64,000 bases of DNA from Pseudocercospora fijiensis CIRAD86 (taxonomy: Eukaryota > Ascomycota > Dothideomycetes > Mycosphaerellales > Mycosphaerellaceae), in NCBI RefSeq assembly GCF_000340215.1, contig NW_006921532.1:6232681-6296680 (forward strand), read 5' to 3'. Shown piece after piece: positions 10,646 through 21,340 of the stretch; the first letter of the stretch is position 1, and each line of letters opens with the position of its first letter. The position numbers and the translations under genes are program-made. Below the pieces are notes generated by a model. The model saw nothing but the letters and a program-made list of their open reading frames with translations. It searched no databases and was not told the origin of the DNA.

Positions 10646-13384
10646 ATGTCTTCCGGCGCCCTAAATCCGCTAGATACTAGCAGTAGTAGCAACCTACGAG
10701 CCCTAAACCTAGGCGTACTAGTCCCGATCGAAGCCCCCTCCGATAGCGCCTTAGCTGCTACAACTAGCCTCGAGCACTGCTTCTAGATCGTTACCGCCCT
10801 TAAAGACCCTTAAGAGAAGATCTAGAACGCTCGTACCCTACTACGCGTTATTAATAGGAACATTAAGAAGGCTACTATCTTAGTTACGTACGGTATAAAC
10901 AACTTGCGTTAGTCTATCGGTAAGCGTATCTTTAAGCGCGAGGTCCTTAACGATATAGATATCGAATAAGCCTTTCCTATCGTCTATAGCCTCGAGACGG
11001 CCGGCACCTAGATTCGCTTACGCTTTAAGACCCTCGACTAGGCCTTCGAACATTAGGGAGGACTAAGCAGTCTTTCTAAGAGCCTTATTAACTTCGCCTA
11101 CGGTAGATAAGAGCGTACTAAGCAGGTCTCTTCGTTCGTTAACAAGTACAAGGTCTGTCGTTAAGGCGCCGAGCACCTTTCCTATACTATAATCTATCGT
11201 ATATCTACCGCTAGCAAGAAGGTAGGCAAGCAGTTACTTAACTTGTCTTTTACGCTTAACGACTTTACGATATCCTACTAGAAGCGGTACTACGATACAA
11301 TTGTCTAGATCGATCTTAATATATAGACAACTAAGGATCTACTAAAAGAGAAGGGCTATCGCATTAATAGTATAGGTTTTATTATTAAAGGTTAAGAGGC
11401 TCCTATCGTTAATGTCCTTAAACGTAAGGCTCTTCGCCTAGAAATAGAGGCCGATACGGCTACTAGTCTCGCGCTCGCTACGGAGATATAGGCTTAAGAC
11501 CGTCGCTCGACTCGTAACTATAAGATCCCTTAGGAAGTTAAGGACGAGCGCGCTAAGGCCGAAGCAGCGCGTAAGAAGGCATTGTATACTCGCTAGGCCC
11601 TCCGCAAGGCTACTAAGAAGTATAGCGCCCCTTCTAGGGCTAACTATAGTACTAACTATAGTAACTCGGATATTAATATGCTAGATATACTACTAGAAGA
11701 TATCTCCTCCGAAGGCTCCTTTAGCGAGCGTAGAGATAGAGGGCTCTCGCCGATCCTGTTAACTAAGAACATCTATAGTTCTTATAAGGGCGACTCTATT
11801 ACGCACCTTATTACTAAGATCGATATAGTTCCTAAAGCCGATATAGGCGAAGCTCCTACTACCCTATCTATCTATTAATAGCTCGACGACCTTAGTAAGC
11901 TAGGAGAAGAGCCGTTCTCTATATATGCTAACTATATTAAGAAGGCCGCTAAGGTCTGTAGTCTCTATACTAGTGCTAAGGCGATTGTCCTCGTCGGCCG
12001 CCTATTAAAGATTAGTCGCGAGGTTCCTAATTAAGACGCCTTCGCTGCCCTTAAGGCTAATTAGGCCTATACGGACTAGTTTCCTAGACGCCCTATTGCC
12101 GCCCCGATATCTCTAGAACTCTACGCGTTCAACCCTACTAGTACTATTACTCGCGCCCTTACGCTAACGGATCGCTAGAGTAAGTTCGTTACCGGTATCT
12201 TTAGCTAAGGCACTTCCTTCGACCGCTTTCGCTAGACTAGCAATACTATCTTCCCTTAAGTCTTTAGCTAGTTATAAGAGCCTCGTAGAGCATATCTTCC
12301 TTTCCTTATCGACCTAATATAGAAGGAGTTTGAAATATACCTTTAGTATATGCGTACGATGCCTAAGTCTAAGCAGGAAGGCCGTAATGCCCTTTAAACT
12401 TATAGTATAAGTAACTAAATCGTCCGCTAGTACCCTGCCCTATAGCTCTTAGCTGTCGCCCTTCGACCTAATTACGTATACGAGCTTATCTCTATCCCTA
12501 AGCCTGCTAAGTTCTTTAAGGTTAGCGGTACTTATAACAACTGTCCTTCTAAGGAGTCTGCTCGTCTCGGACAAGATATAGTTAAGCTCGCAGCTAGCGA
12601 GGGTGCTAGTTACCTACGTATTAAGGTCTGTCTTATGTCTAAGGATAAGACTAGTTGCTCTACTATTGTCGAAGGCATATATTAGCCCGAGGTCTTTGCG
12701 AACTAGGTTAAGAAGCTTAAGGCTCGTAGCCTAGTCCCGCTAAGTAAGATCGGTAAGCTTACTAATAAGTACCTTACCGACGACGACCTCGACTATATGT
12801 TCGATAGTTAGCCTAATAGTAAGGGGCGTAAGGCGGAGTAGATCCTCAACCCTCTAAAGGAGTACGAAGTCTCTATTTAGATACTATACCTACTATATAG
12901 TAATCTAAAGACTAAGAGCAACCGTATGTTAATTAACCTAGGCTACTCTCGCGTTATCGACGGTACTAAGATTAAGGGTTACGACAACTTAACCGTCGCC
13001 GAGGTTGCTAAGGCGTACCGCAATCTAACCGCCCTTCTAGGTTCGAACACCTTCGTACCGTTCCCCTTCCCTACCGCTATCTTAGTCGAAGGCCTTAGTT
13101 ACATCTCCGACGCCCTAGTTAGTAGGATTCCTTAGTTAAGTTACGTTGTTTAGAACGAAGTTAAATAGATCCTCTAGCTTAATAACGAGGGACTTAAGGA
13201 ATATCTATACGATTAGGAGAATGCTACGAAGGAAAAGGCTACTAACCTCCTCGTTAATTAAGCTTTCTACGAGGGATAGTACTTCGGTACTAACAGCTTT
13301 AACGTATACGGAGGAGATTTCGAGAACCGACTAGTAGATAAGGTTATTGCTAGTAAGGATTACGGCGCGTTAAAGCAATAGTAG
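10646..13384 (+). pseudogene. Third ORF of LTR element copy 1: unrecognised 912-residue protein (RIP-inactivated)
   Basis: The frame runs exactly 913 codons from ATG (MSSGALNPL) to TAG at 13382-13384 without any indel. All internal stops are TAG/TAA at Gln or Trp positions. One example is a codon near 11106 that is TAA here and CAA in copy 2. Residues 1-45 are Ser/Ala-rich. Residues about 50-270 look helical and basic. A charged Ala/Lys-rich segment near 295-325 could form a coiled coil. The C-terminal third contains a conserved block with GYSRVIDGTKIKGYDN (about 765-780). I see no signal peptide, membrane segment, zinc motif or enzyme motif. I do not recognise the family. It is not an obvious env or a second RNase H. 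Retention of an open frame over 2.7 kb in two diverged copies argues for a function in the element. Confidence 0.75.
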
Positions 13385-13439
13385 GTCTATATAGTATTGC
13401 TTAGGAAGTTGTTTTTATATAATTATAGTATCTAGGATT

Positions 13440-13462
13440 AATGCTACCCCGGGGGTGTTATT
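13440..13462. repeat. Palindrome P5 (copy 1), after the third ORF
   Basis: Arms AATGCTACCCC and GGGGGTGTTATT. It lies 55 bp after the third ORF stop and about 90 bp before the polypurine tract. Confidence 0.85.
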
Positions 13463-13554
13463 GCGGAGTTCTGAAAATAGCCTTAGCTAAGAACGCTAAG
13501 GATGCATGTATGTTTGTTTTAAGCGCGCAATATAAAGCGTGTCTAGTTAGATAC

Positions 13555-13569
13555 GAAGAAAGGGAGGGA
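13555..13569 (+). other. Polypurine tract of LTR element copy 1
   Basis: GAAGAAAGGGAGGGA lies directly against the 3' LTR and is identical in copy 2. It would prime plus-strand DNA synthesis. Confidence 0.85.
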
Positions 13570-13848
13570 TATTAGCTAGTAACCGGCCCTATACCTATAG
13601 GGCAGTTTTAAGCCTATATAAGAGGCCTCCTTCTATATTGTAGATAGAGTATTAACCTCGTATAGCACATTGTTTATGTTACACTTCTACAATGCCTATA
13701 TTGCAGGGCTCTAGTTATTAGCCTAAGCGACAGTCTCGTTATCCTATCTTACTAAACATAGCTGCCTATATTGCTATAGGTTATGTTACCCTCGGTAGCC
13801 TGTACTATTGCTATAAGTAGTAGTAGTAGTGTTAGTTTCCGTCCTTTA
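13570..13848 (+). repeat. 3' LTR of LTR element copy 1
   Basis: Direct repeat of 1578-1856, with differences mainly at CA/TG-to-TA positions. It is followed by CTAT (13849-13852), the right target duplication, after which Helitron sequence resumes. Confidence 0.9.
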
Positions 13849-13889
13849 CTATTCGTATTATAGTCGGTTTAAATATATATCTAATCTAG

Positions 13890-14726
13890 TTAAGTCCGCT
13901 CTACCGCCGCGACGACTTCTATACGAGCTTGCTTACTATCTGTTTTCTGTATATAACCGCTTATAATCTCGCTAACACTCTCGTAATATATATCTCGAAT
14001 ATACTACGTCGCAAACGTAGGAGAATTAGAATGTAATAATTCCGCTAGAAACTCGAAGAGTTACTAGAGCTATACTTCGCTTATACTTCTCCTAAGTTCT
14101 TCCGCTTTCTAAGACACTTCCTAGGTAAAGTCGTATTCCTCCTAGTAGCTAGTATCCTTAGTAGAGATAGTCTCTAGATGTTCTAGGGTACCCTCTTCCT
14201 ATTCGTACTCCGTAGATAGAGGTCGAGTATTCGATTTCGAAGCCCGCCCGCTATCTTCGAATTCTAGTAATACTACTCTCTTCCGGTTATAGTTTATATA
14301 GCTAGTATAGCTCCTAGGATCTCCTCTATAAGCGCAATTACTATATAGTAGCTTTAGCGCTAGGTTATAGGAATAACGGCACCCTTCGAAATAACTACGG
14401 TTAGATTCGCAAGTTCTATATTTCGAAGGAAAGGGACAGTTTAGTATAGCGTAACTTCTAGCGTCTATACCGAGGATATAAACTAGCGCCGCTCGCCTCG
14501 CTCTCTTATCGGTACCCTTCTACGTTACGCCTTCTCCTAGTATACGTATATAGCCCTCTCGAAATACTAGATCTCGCTTTTTACTACTTACGATTTTCTT
14601 TGCTAGCGCGTAGTCCGTAGTTCTAGTTTCCTAAATTTCACCTTTTTAATATACTTCTACTACTGCTTATACGAACTGTTACGCGTAATCCTTTCCTACT
14701 TTAGGTATAATATTAAGGCTCGACAT
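13890..14726 (-). pseudogene. Helitron second gene, 278 residues, unrecognised, copy 1
   Basis: From ATG at 14726 (MSSLNIIPKVGKDYAQQF) to TAA at 13892-13890 the frame is exactly 279 codons, the same as in copy 2. The only internal stops are RIP-type TAG/TAA. The middle (residues about 95-150) is rich in Cys with aromatic positions that RIP may have converted from His or Cys, and could be a zinc-binding module. The C-terminal half is acidic and Gln/Glu-rich. It lies 222 bp downstream of RepHel on the same strand. I do not recognise the family. Its presence in both Helitron copies makes it a regular Helitron gene or an old capture. Confidence 0.6.
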
Positions 14727-14948
14727 TGTATTAGCGCTAGGAATATAGTAGAGAACCCGAAGAGAAAGGAGGATAACTAAGAGAACTGCCGGGAACTTAG
14801 CTTATATAGACAGGGGATAAGCGGCTAAATAATAAGGTTCTTAGTACCTCGGAGAAGTAGTAATACGCTAACTATATTTAGGTAGCTAAACTCTATATCT
14901 AAAGAGAAAAAAATGCTAGTATAGATAGAGAAGTTTTGTATATATATA

Positions 14949-17900
14949 TTATAGAGAATAACTACTAATCGTAGCCTAAAAGTCTTCTATATCGAAGTCG
15001 AGATCTACGCCTTAAAGTATACTAAGGATCTTAGCTTCTTGTTTATATACGACAACCGGAGCCTTTGCCTTAGTAATATCGCCTAGCCTTAGAGTACGAG
15101 GTAGCGTTAGAGCGTATAATATCGAGGTCGGAGTAAAGACTTAAGTGCGGGATATAGGCTTTAAGAGTAATACGGGTTATCCGGGTAGTCGCTTCTTAGA
15201 GAACGAAGGACCTAGAATAGGCGTAGTGTCCTTAGAAATCTATTAGATTATACGCGCCGCAGATACGGAACGAGGTATCGGTATAGGTACTAGCGTAGGT
15301 AGTATCGACGAGGCCTTAGTTAGATCTGCCCGCGCAATCTCCTTCGAAGGTATTATTTTGCCCGTAACTTGTATTATCTATTAGGCGTTACTAGGACCTA
15401 GGGCTAAGTTCTAGAGGTAGACTAAGGAGTCGTCTAGTTAGTATCTAGGAAGTTCTACGAATAACGGTCGGCGCGAAGTTTTCGCTAGTGCTATAGTTAG
15501 CGTAGTTTCTCGCTAGCTTAGCTATCGTCCGACTCTAGTATCGACTAACGTCCTATCTTCGTCGTTACCTAGTACGAATGCCCTAGGACCCCTTTCTACC
15601 CTACGCGGAAGGCTACTATCGCTACCTACTTCGCGGTCTAGACCCGTAAAGTTTCGAGTATACTAGTTAGGCTCGTCTTCGGGTTCTATAGCGTCTCGAG
15701 TAGAACCGGTAGGCGGTTTAGCGATTTCGGGAACGTACGCTCGAGGTACGTAGTTAAGTATACCCTACGGGCGTCGCGGTTGCTACGCTAGTCCGGTAGA
15801 GCTAGTAGGTATAGCGTATGTCGCTCTACGTAATAGGACGTTCGAGGTTATACCTATAAATAGATTTCTATCCTTAAAAATAAAGTTATAGAGACGCTTA
15901 GGTAGATATAATAGAGCCGAGAACGTAGTTAGCGATCTTGTTACTAGGAATCTCGAGGCGGGTAGTCGTACGGTCGGCGCCCTTATAGACGTACTTATTA
16001 ATATATTTAATCGCCTATAATAAGCGGACCTACTTAACGTTAATATAGGCGTTAAACCGCTTTAGTAGGTATAGATTGTATAGCACGATATAACGATTGT
16101 CGAAGAGGAACGCGCGATTCCTCCTCTTATTCTATATCCTCCTATTACGGCGTCTACGATATTTCGGAAACGCGATATTAGTTACTACCGTCTCGTCCGA
16201 GAACTCTATAGGGAATCCCTTAGAATACGTCTCTTCGGAGTATCGAGGTAACTATATATACGGGACGTATAGAAAGCCCGCGCTATAAGGTCTATAATAT
16301 ATATATTCCTTAACTAAGTTTGTTACGCTACTATCCGGGTCCTCGGCTAGGCTCGGAAGCTTAGTACGGATAAAGTTGTCGATCTTAGATATAGTATCTA
16401 GCGCTTAATCGGGCGCGATCTATAGTAAGAGGTAAAGGTAAGAGAGGCTACGCTTCTAGTATTCGACCGTCTAATATCTCGCGATATAGCGACCGAATAC
16501 GTTCCTATAGCAGACCTCGTATAAAAACTCCCTAGCTTTCTAAATAAAGACCCTTATCGTAATGTCCGGGCGGTTTATCGCGTCCTAATAGTCGAACAAA
16601 TAACGCTTAATCTCCGGCTAGTTAGGGTTAGCCGTAAACGTAATAAAGTACGTAGGGACGCCGAAGTAGCCGACGATAGCTATAGAATCTCGGTAGCACT
16701 ATAAAATCTACCGATCGCCGCCGATATACAAGGATAGGAGAACTATTCGTAGAGCTTATAGGATGCTATCGGATAATAGAGCCCCGTTCGTAGGGACGAC
16801 TAAACGGTTCCGCTATAGCAAACCGTAACGTACGCTTCCCTTGTATTCCCCGTACTATACCTTAGTTCGAAGAATATCGTAACGTAGGTCTTCGCTAATC
16901 TATCGAGACAACTCTCGTTAGATATCGTATTTATTCTTATTGCCTAATAGTGCGCGCGTGCTACGCTGTTTCGGTTGTTTTAAGTCGTACGTATCCGCCT
17001 ACACTTCTTTCTAATAGTTGCCTAGGAAAAGCAGGTCGTTTAAGTCTACTACGGTATATACGTCGACGTACAATTATTATAGGAGCTAGCGACCGTAGAA
17101 AATAGTAGGAAATTAGTTTAGTCAATAGTGTAAAATATACCTAAAGTAATCCCTAAGCGTAACGTGCCTCCTACTACGCGTACGAAACTAGTTCTCCTAT
17201 AAAAACCTAGGAGTTCTAGCCGCCTAGAGGAGGACGTAATATATAGGGAAGTAGTATAGATAGTAGCGATTTATACGATATAGAGTAGTAGATACCTCTC
17301 CCGTACTTAACCGCTCTACTACTACAAAATCCCTTATTCCGCTAATAGCTTCTAGATCGTAATCCGGATAGAGGGCGGCTACTTCGTTTACGACCGGCTT
17401 ATTATATCGACGCGCGTCCTATGTATCTTCGTAGACTAAACTAAGGTCTATAGCCTTAAGAACGAGGCGCCTAGGTCCTTAGGAGGATATAAACATTTCC
17501 CGAGCCGCGGCGAACTTATAATATAGCGCGTTGTATTATATAATTATCTTATATAACGCGATTATAGTGCCGTAGTCTAGCTGCGGCGATAGTATAGATT
17601 TCTAGTTCCGGCTAGTATATCTACGATTGCCGGATTTCTATATGCGCCTCTTAGTAGTATATACGGGGTCGTAAAAGTATAGCTACGCGTATTAGGGATC
17701 TTCCGTCGGAGCGAAGAGACCGCCGCCTAAATAATACGCTTCCCCGTAGATCTAGAACGAACTATATCCTAATACCCGTATATTACGCTTAGCTATAAAT
17801 AAAGTTATTATAAGGCGGCAATTATAGGCTCGAATGTTCTCCTAGAACGTTCTTACTTCTATATCCTTAGATAGATCTATAGTAAGCAGTCGCCGTAGCA

Positions 17901-18861
17901 ATAGAGGTAGTTTAGGGATCGGAAATATACCTTTTACCGCGCTACTACCGCAATATGTTATAAACACTATGCCGTTCTTATCTATAGAAGAAGACGGTTT
18001 ACTATCTACTCGGACGTTCGATACTTTACGGATCTAATACTTAGCTTAATAGTATTAGTAGGTATATACTATATCGCTAATATTAAGTGTTACTACCTCG
18101 TATAGCATCGAGATATACGCCTTAGGAAGAGTAGATCTCTCTAGGCGTAAGAGGTCGGCGTTAGTAGCCTACGATCGACCTAGGCTATAGTACGCTTCGG
18201 CGACCGCCGTAGGGAGGGTATTATAATCGTTTAGACGTTTAAAAGATATCTGCCTTAGAGAAGGCTAACTAGCTCGTACCTAAGGACTAGAACCGCTAGC
18301 TCTAGCCCTACTAGTAGGGGTAGTAGTAGTATCCGTCGGTATAGCTCTAGGGGTAAAAGGAAGGCTCGGTAGAAGTAGCGGTTAGATAGGCCCTAGCGAC
18401 GGAGCTCTAGGCGCGATAGAGCTACTATTCTTAATTAAACTCGCAGAGTTAGCGTTATAGGAAGGCTCCGTAAATTCAACGTCTATCGGTCTAGAAGAAT
18501 CGAGAAGGTCGCCGAAGTTATAGTAATTATCGAAAGCGTCTAGACCGTATTTATTAGGGGCCTCTATATCCGGTAGCGTCGGACCTTGCCTCTCGGCGTC
18601 CTATATAACGCTATCTCTAGGCAAGACAGACTAATCGTCCTAGTTATAGTCGCGACCTATCGGACTTAGTAGAGTATAGATGCTAGAAGCGCCGCTTACT
18701 AATATAGATATAGAATCGGACCTGCGACTAACGCTCGGAATTGTAACGGTAGGTAAACTCTACGCCGAATGCAATAAAGGAGATAGTATTAGACGTAACG
18801 GGTCGACAGTATATAACTCGTACGTAGGCGGAGTATAGGGACGCTTAGTAGATAAAGACAT
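14949..18861 (-). pseudogene. RepHel gene of Helitron copy 1, helicase core deleted
   Basis: The start codon ATG is intact at 18861 (MSLSTKRPYTPP), unlike copy 2. The N-terminal region includes a C-x2-C motif. The Rep part follows, with NPNxPEIKRYL upstream of the HUH site. Both HUH histidine codons (16438-16440 and 16432-16434) are now Tyr, a CAC-to-TAC change, so the nuclease is dead. The KGFPIEFSDETVV block typical of Helitron Rep proteins follows. At 15921/15922 the sequence jumps over about 2,312 bp that in copy 2 (47994-50305) hold the Walker A to motif VI helicase. The deletion is not a multiple of three, so the C-terminal tail is out of frame as well. Confidence 0.8.
15914..15930. other. 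Helicase deletion junction in Helitron copy 1
   Basis: GAGCCGAG (copy 2 position 47986-47993) is joined directly to AACGTAGTTAG (copy 2 position 50306 on). No repeat of useful length flanks the breakpoint. Confidence 0.8.
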
Positions 18862-18900
18862 AAGAAAGGGGGAACGATTAGATAGCGTTTTAGATAAAAC

Positions 18901-18915
18901 ACCTTACGTATATAG
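18901..18915. repeat. Left target duplication of the LINE
   Basis: ACCTTACGTATATAG is repeated exactly at 36715-36729. Helitron copy 2 has a single version at about 53286-53300. A long target duplication is typical of LINE target-primed insertion. Confidence 0.9.
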
Positions 18916-19049
18916 ATAGATAGATATTTCATTTGCCTATTATAGTGCCTTTCGGCCTATATAGGTCTGTTTCTATATATTGTTTTAGGTAGGAAACTAA
19001 CTTAGTTAGTAAAAACCTCCCTTCTGTCCTATTTATAAGTATTACCCTT

Positions 19050-20643
19050 CCTCGTTTCCTTGTTTTCCTTCCTTTAGGGTATACTAGTGTTATAGTTGTT
19101 ATCCTCTAACTACCTTGCCTGCTGCCCTACCCTTCTTTCCCCCTCTTCTTCCCTCCTTCTTATCTACTCCTTAGTTTCCCTTGCTAGTACGAATTGTTGT
19201 ATAAATCCCTGTTTAATAATCTACTTTACTATCCTCTTTAGGTCTTCTTTGCTCTAGATTAGCTTATCGTATTCCTTTTCTATTGCTTTTAGTCTCTAAT
19301 TACTTCTGCCTTCTAACTATTAAGGGCAGACTAGTAGCATATACTCAGGGTTCTAAGATTGGTAGCTATATTAGTAAGCTCTACTTTTAATTCCTAGGAC
19401 GTTTCTTCTAAATAGGTAAGATCTGAGTCTAATGTGTTTAGATCTAATTTAGATAGCTAGGCTTACCTCGGCCCTATTTAGGTCCTTATAGAGCTAGTAG
19501 TTGTATTAACTAAATTTAATTAGTGCCTTTAGGGTTCCTAGTCTAACTTGTGTTTTGTTCTATTCCTGCTCCTATAGGTGTCTAGCAATTAATTCTGCTA
19601 GGCTTTGTTTCTCTCCCTTTAGCTTGTCTTCTTTTAGCCTTATATTTGGTCCCTAAAGCTCTTTCTCTAGCATTTCTCTTATTAAGACTCTATATTGCTC
19701 TAGGTCTTTGACTTTCTAGGGAGTTATTTATAGTCTGTCTCGCCTCCTAGTCCTAATACACTAGGCTTTTATCTTGTCTAGTGCCTTTTAGATAGTCTAT
19801 TAGGCTAGGTATTCTATTGTCTTTGCTACATATTAGTATCTTAGTCCCTTAAAGTATTGTTTAACTAGTAGGATCCCTAATTCCATTTCCACTACCCTTA
19901 TTAGTGTAGTTTTGTATGCTCCTAGGACTTTCTTTAGGCTTTAGGTTTAGGACCTGCTAACTAGTTGCTTAATTCTCTTTAGTGTTTTCTCTTAGGCTGT
20001 CTATATCTGTGCTCTATATAGCATTGCTAGCTTAATAATTGCTTTGTATATAACTTTAGCTTTCTCGAATGTAGCCCCCTATATAGAGGCTATAAGCCTA
20101 TTAATAGATTACATATTAGCATCTACCCTCTGCTTTACCTTCTTTACTTATAGTCCCTAATTTAGTTTTAGATCTAGCTAGATCCCTAGTACCCTAAGCT
20201 CTACTAATAGTTGGGTTTTAAAGCCTTAGATAGTAATTAATTGCTTTATATTGTAGGTTAATTTAGCCTTACTAAAGTAGATAAGCTAGTACTTTTCTAG
20301 GGCGAATTTTGCTCTATACCTCCTTGCCTATTTTTTACACTCCTAGTACTTCTCTTCTAGGATCTTGCAGTTAGTTTCTATTGTCTTAGACTAGGCTAGG
20401 ATATTTGTGTTATCTACAAACCCTAATACTAATATGTTTTTTAATTCTAGGAGTAGGAGTAGGTCTACTATAAAGATAAGGAAGAGGATTAGGGAGAGTA
20501 TTAATCCTTAGGGGATTCCCTTTTTAGTTAGTATTAGGTCTAATTTGAATTTGCCTAGAATAAGCTATATTAATCTTTCCTATAGGAAGGACTAGACGAA
20601 TTAGACTATCTAGTTTAGTATAGCTTTCTATTTAAGTATATAT
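19050..20643 (-). pseudogene. LINE ORF2, reverse transcriptase second half and C-terminal region
   Basis: Reading the minus strand and passing RIP stops gives a LINE reverse transcriptase. It includes KKGIP*GLILSLILFLIFIVDL (the GIPQGSPLSP motif) and LGFVDNTNILA at about 20405-20428. In this family the latter reads F-[AV]-D-D. The second Asp is Asn here through a TGAC-to-TAAC change, so the polymerase site is destroyed. The thumb-like FEKAKVIYKAIIKLAMLYRAQI segment follows. The C-terminal boundary is approximate. The protein would nick target DNA and prime cDNA synthesis at the nick. Confidence 0.8.
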
Positions 20644-20648
20644 AGGAG
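20644..20648. repeat. Left target duplication of the TRIM element
   Basis: AGGAG here and AGGAG at 21336-21340 flank the element. Removing one copy with the element restores the LINE frame KRLLYILKQKAILN. Confidence 0.9.
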
Positions 20649-20804
20649 TGTAAGGCGGAAGCCGAGGAGGCTTAGCGCTAAGTACGTAGCGACTCTAGCC
20701 TATAAGTACGCCCGAGATCTACGCTTAGTAAGCGCGGATACTTCCGATCTTTTGTCGCGGCGTAAGACGCTAGTAAACGGGCGTACTAGTACAGCGGTCT
20801 AATA
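20649..20804. repeat. Left LTR of the TRIM
   Basis: 156-bp direct repeat of 21180-21335, differing at about ten positions that are nearly all C/T or G/A changes. Confidence 0.85.
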
Positions 20805-21019
20805 TAGTATCCGCGCTTTACGGTTTGTAGGTTAAGGTCGTACGTTCGATTCTCGGCGTGCGTTCTTAGCCGACTAGGCTAATCCTTAGCAGACGTAGCT
20901 TCGGAGGTGCCTAATTGCCTTAGGCGCGCGACTCGGCTATAGGCGCACCTGCCTTAGAGGGGTTAGCTTATAGGCTTGTTTGTTTGTTAGATTGCGACGC
21001 AATTCTAATTAGATGCTTA

Positions 21020-21135
21020 GCTATACGTTCGGGTACGGGGCATTAGATTTTATTAGCTCGGCTATACGTTTAGGTACGGGGTATTAGAAGATTTTATTAG
21101 CTGCTCGGCTGTACGTGCGGGTGCGGGGTATGCTA
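21020..21135. repeat. Imperfect tandem repeat inside the TRIM
   Basis: Three units starting GCTATACG (21020), GCTATACG (21061) and GCTGTACG (21108), each continuing GGTACGGGG-like, with periods of 41 and 47 bp. Confidence 0.65.
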
Positions 21136-21179
21136 AGGCTAACTAGCTACAGGGCCGCAGCTAAGAAAAGGGAAGCGCG

Positions 21180-21335
21180 TATAAGGCGGAAGCCGAGGAG
21201 GCTTAGCGCTAAGCACGTAGCGACCCTAGCCTATAAGTGCGCCCGAGATCTACGCTTAGTAAGCGCGGATACTTCCGATCTTTTATCGCGGCGTAAGACG
21301 CTAGTAAACGGGCGCACTAGTGTAGCGGTCTAATA
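21180..21335. repeat. Right LTR of the TRIM
   Basis: Second terminal repeat of the TRIM, directly followed by the AGGAG duplication and resumed LINE sequence. Confidence 0.85.
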
Positions 21336-21340
21336 AGGAG

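Larger units (their letters stand above)
1578..13848 (+). mobile_element. Ty3/gypsy-type LTR retrotransposon with a third ORF, copy 1
   Basis: This 12,271-bp element has 279-bp LTRs (1578-1856 and 13570-13848) that begin TATTAG and end CTTTA, the RIP forms of TG...CA. A primer-binding site follows the 5' LTR and the polypurine tract GAAGAAAGGGAGGGA precedes the 3' LTR. Three long frames lie between them: gag-protease (2651-5689), RT-RNase H-integrase (5812-9501) and an unrecognised protein (10646-13384). All three keep their reading phase from end to end, so the only damage is substitution. The order RT, RNase H, integrase and the FLDDIGIKGPK motif of copy 2 place it in the fungal Ty3/gypsy (Metaviridae) group. 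It interrupts the Helitron 3' region. Comparison with Helitron copy 2 shows the empty site. Confidence 0.9.
20649..21335. mobile_element. TRIM-like miniature LTR element inside the LINE reverse transcriptase
   Basis: This 687-bp unit has 156-bp terminal direct repeats (20649-20804 and 21180-21335). They begin TG/TA and end CTAATA (CA changed to TA). It has an exact 5-bp target duplication and a candidate TGG-type primer-binding site (TAGTATCCGCGC at 20805). A purine-rich AAGAAAAGGGAAG lies before the right repeat. There is no coding capacity for retrotransposition proteins. These are the hallmarks of a terminal-repeat retrotransposon in miniature. It must depend on another LTR element's enzymes. 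The small frame at 21115-21333 is part of the repeat and not a gene. Confidence 0.85.

Noticed and set aside
13146..13334. 62-codon plus-strand frame, also at 34433-34621
   Set aside because: Out of phase with the third ORF, which runs through the same bases; conserved only because the underlying ORF is.
21115..21333. 72-codon frame in the TRIM
   Set aside because: It spans the end of the internal region and the right LTR; the frame is a by-product of CpG-rich sequence.
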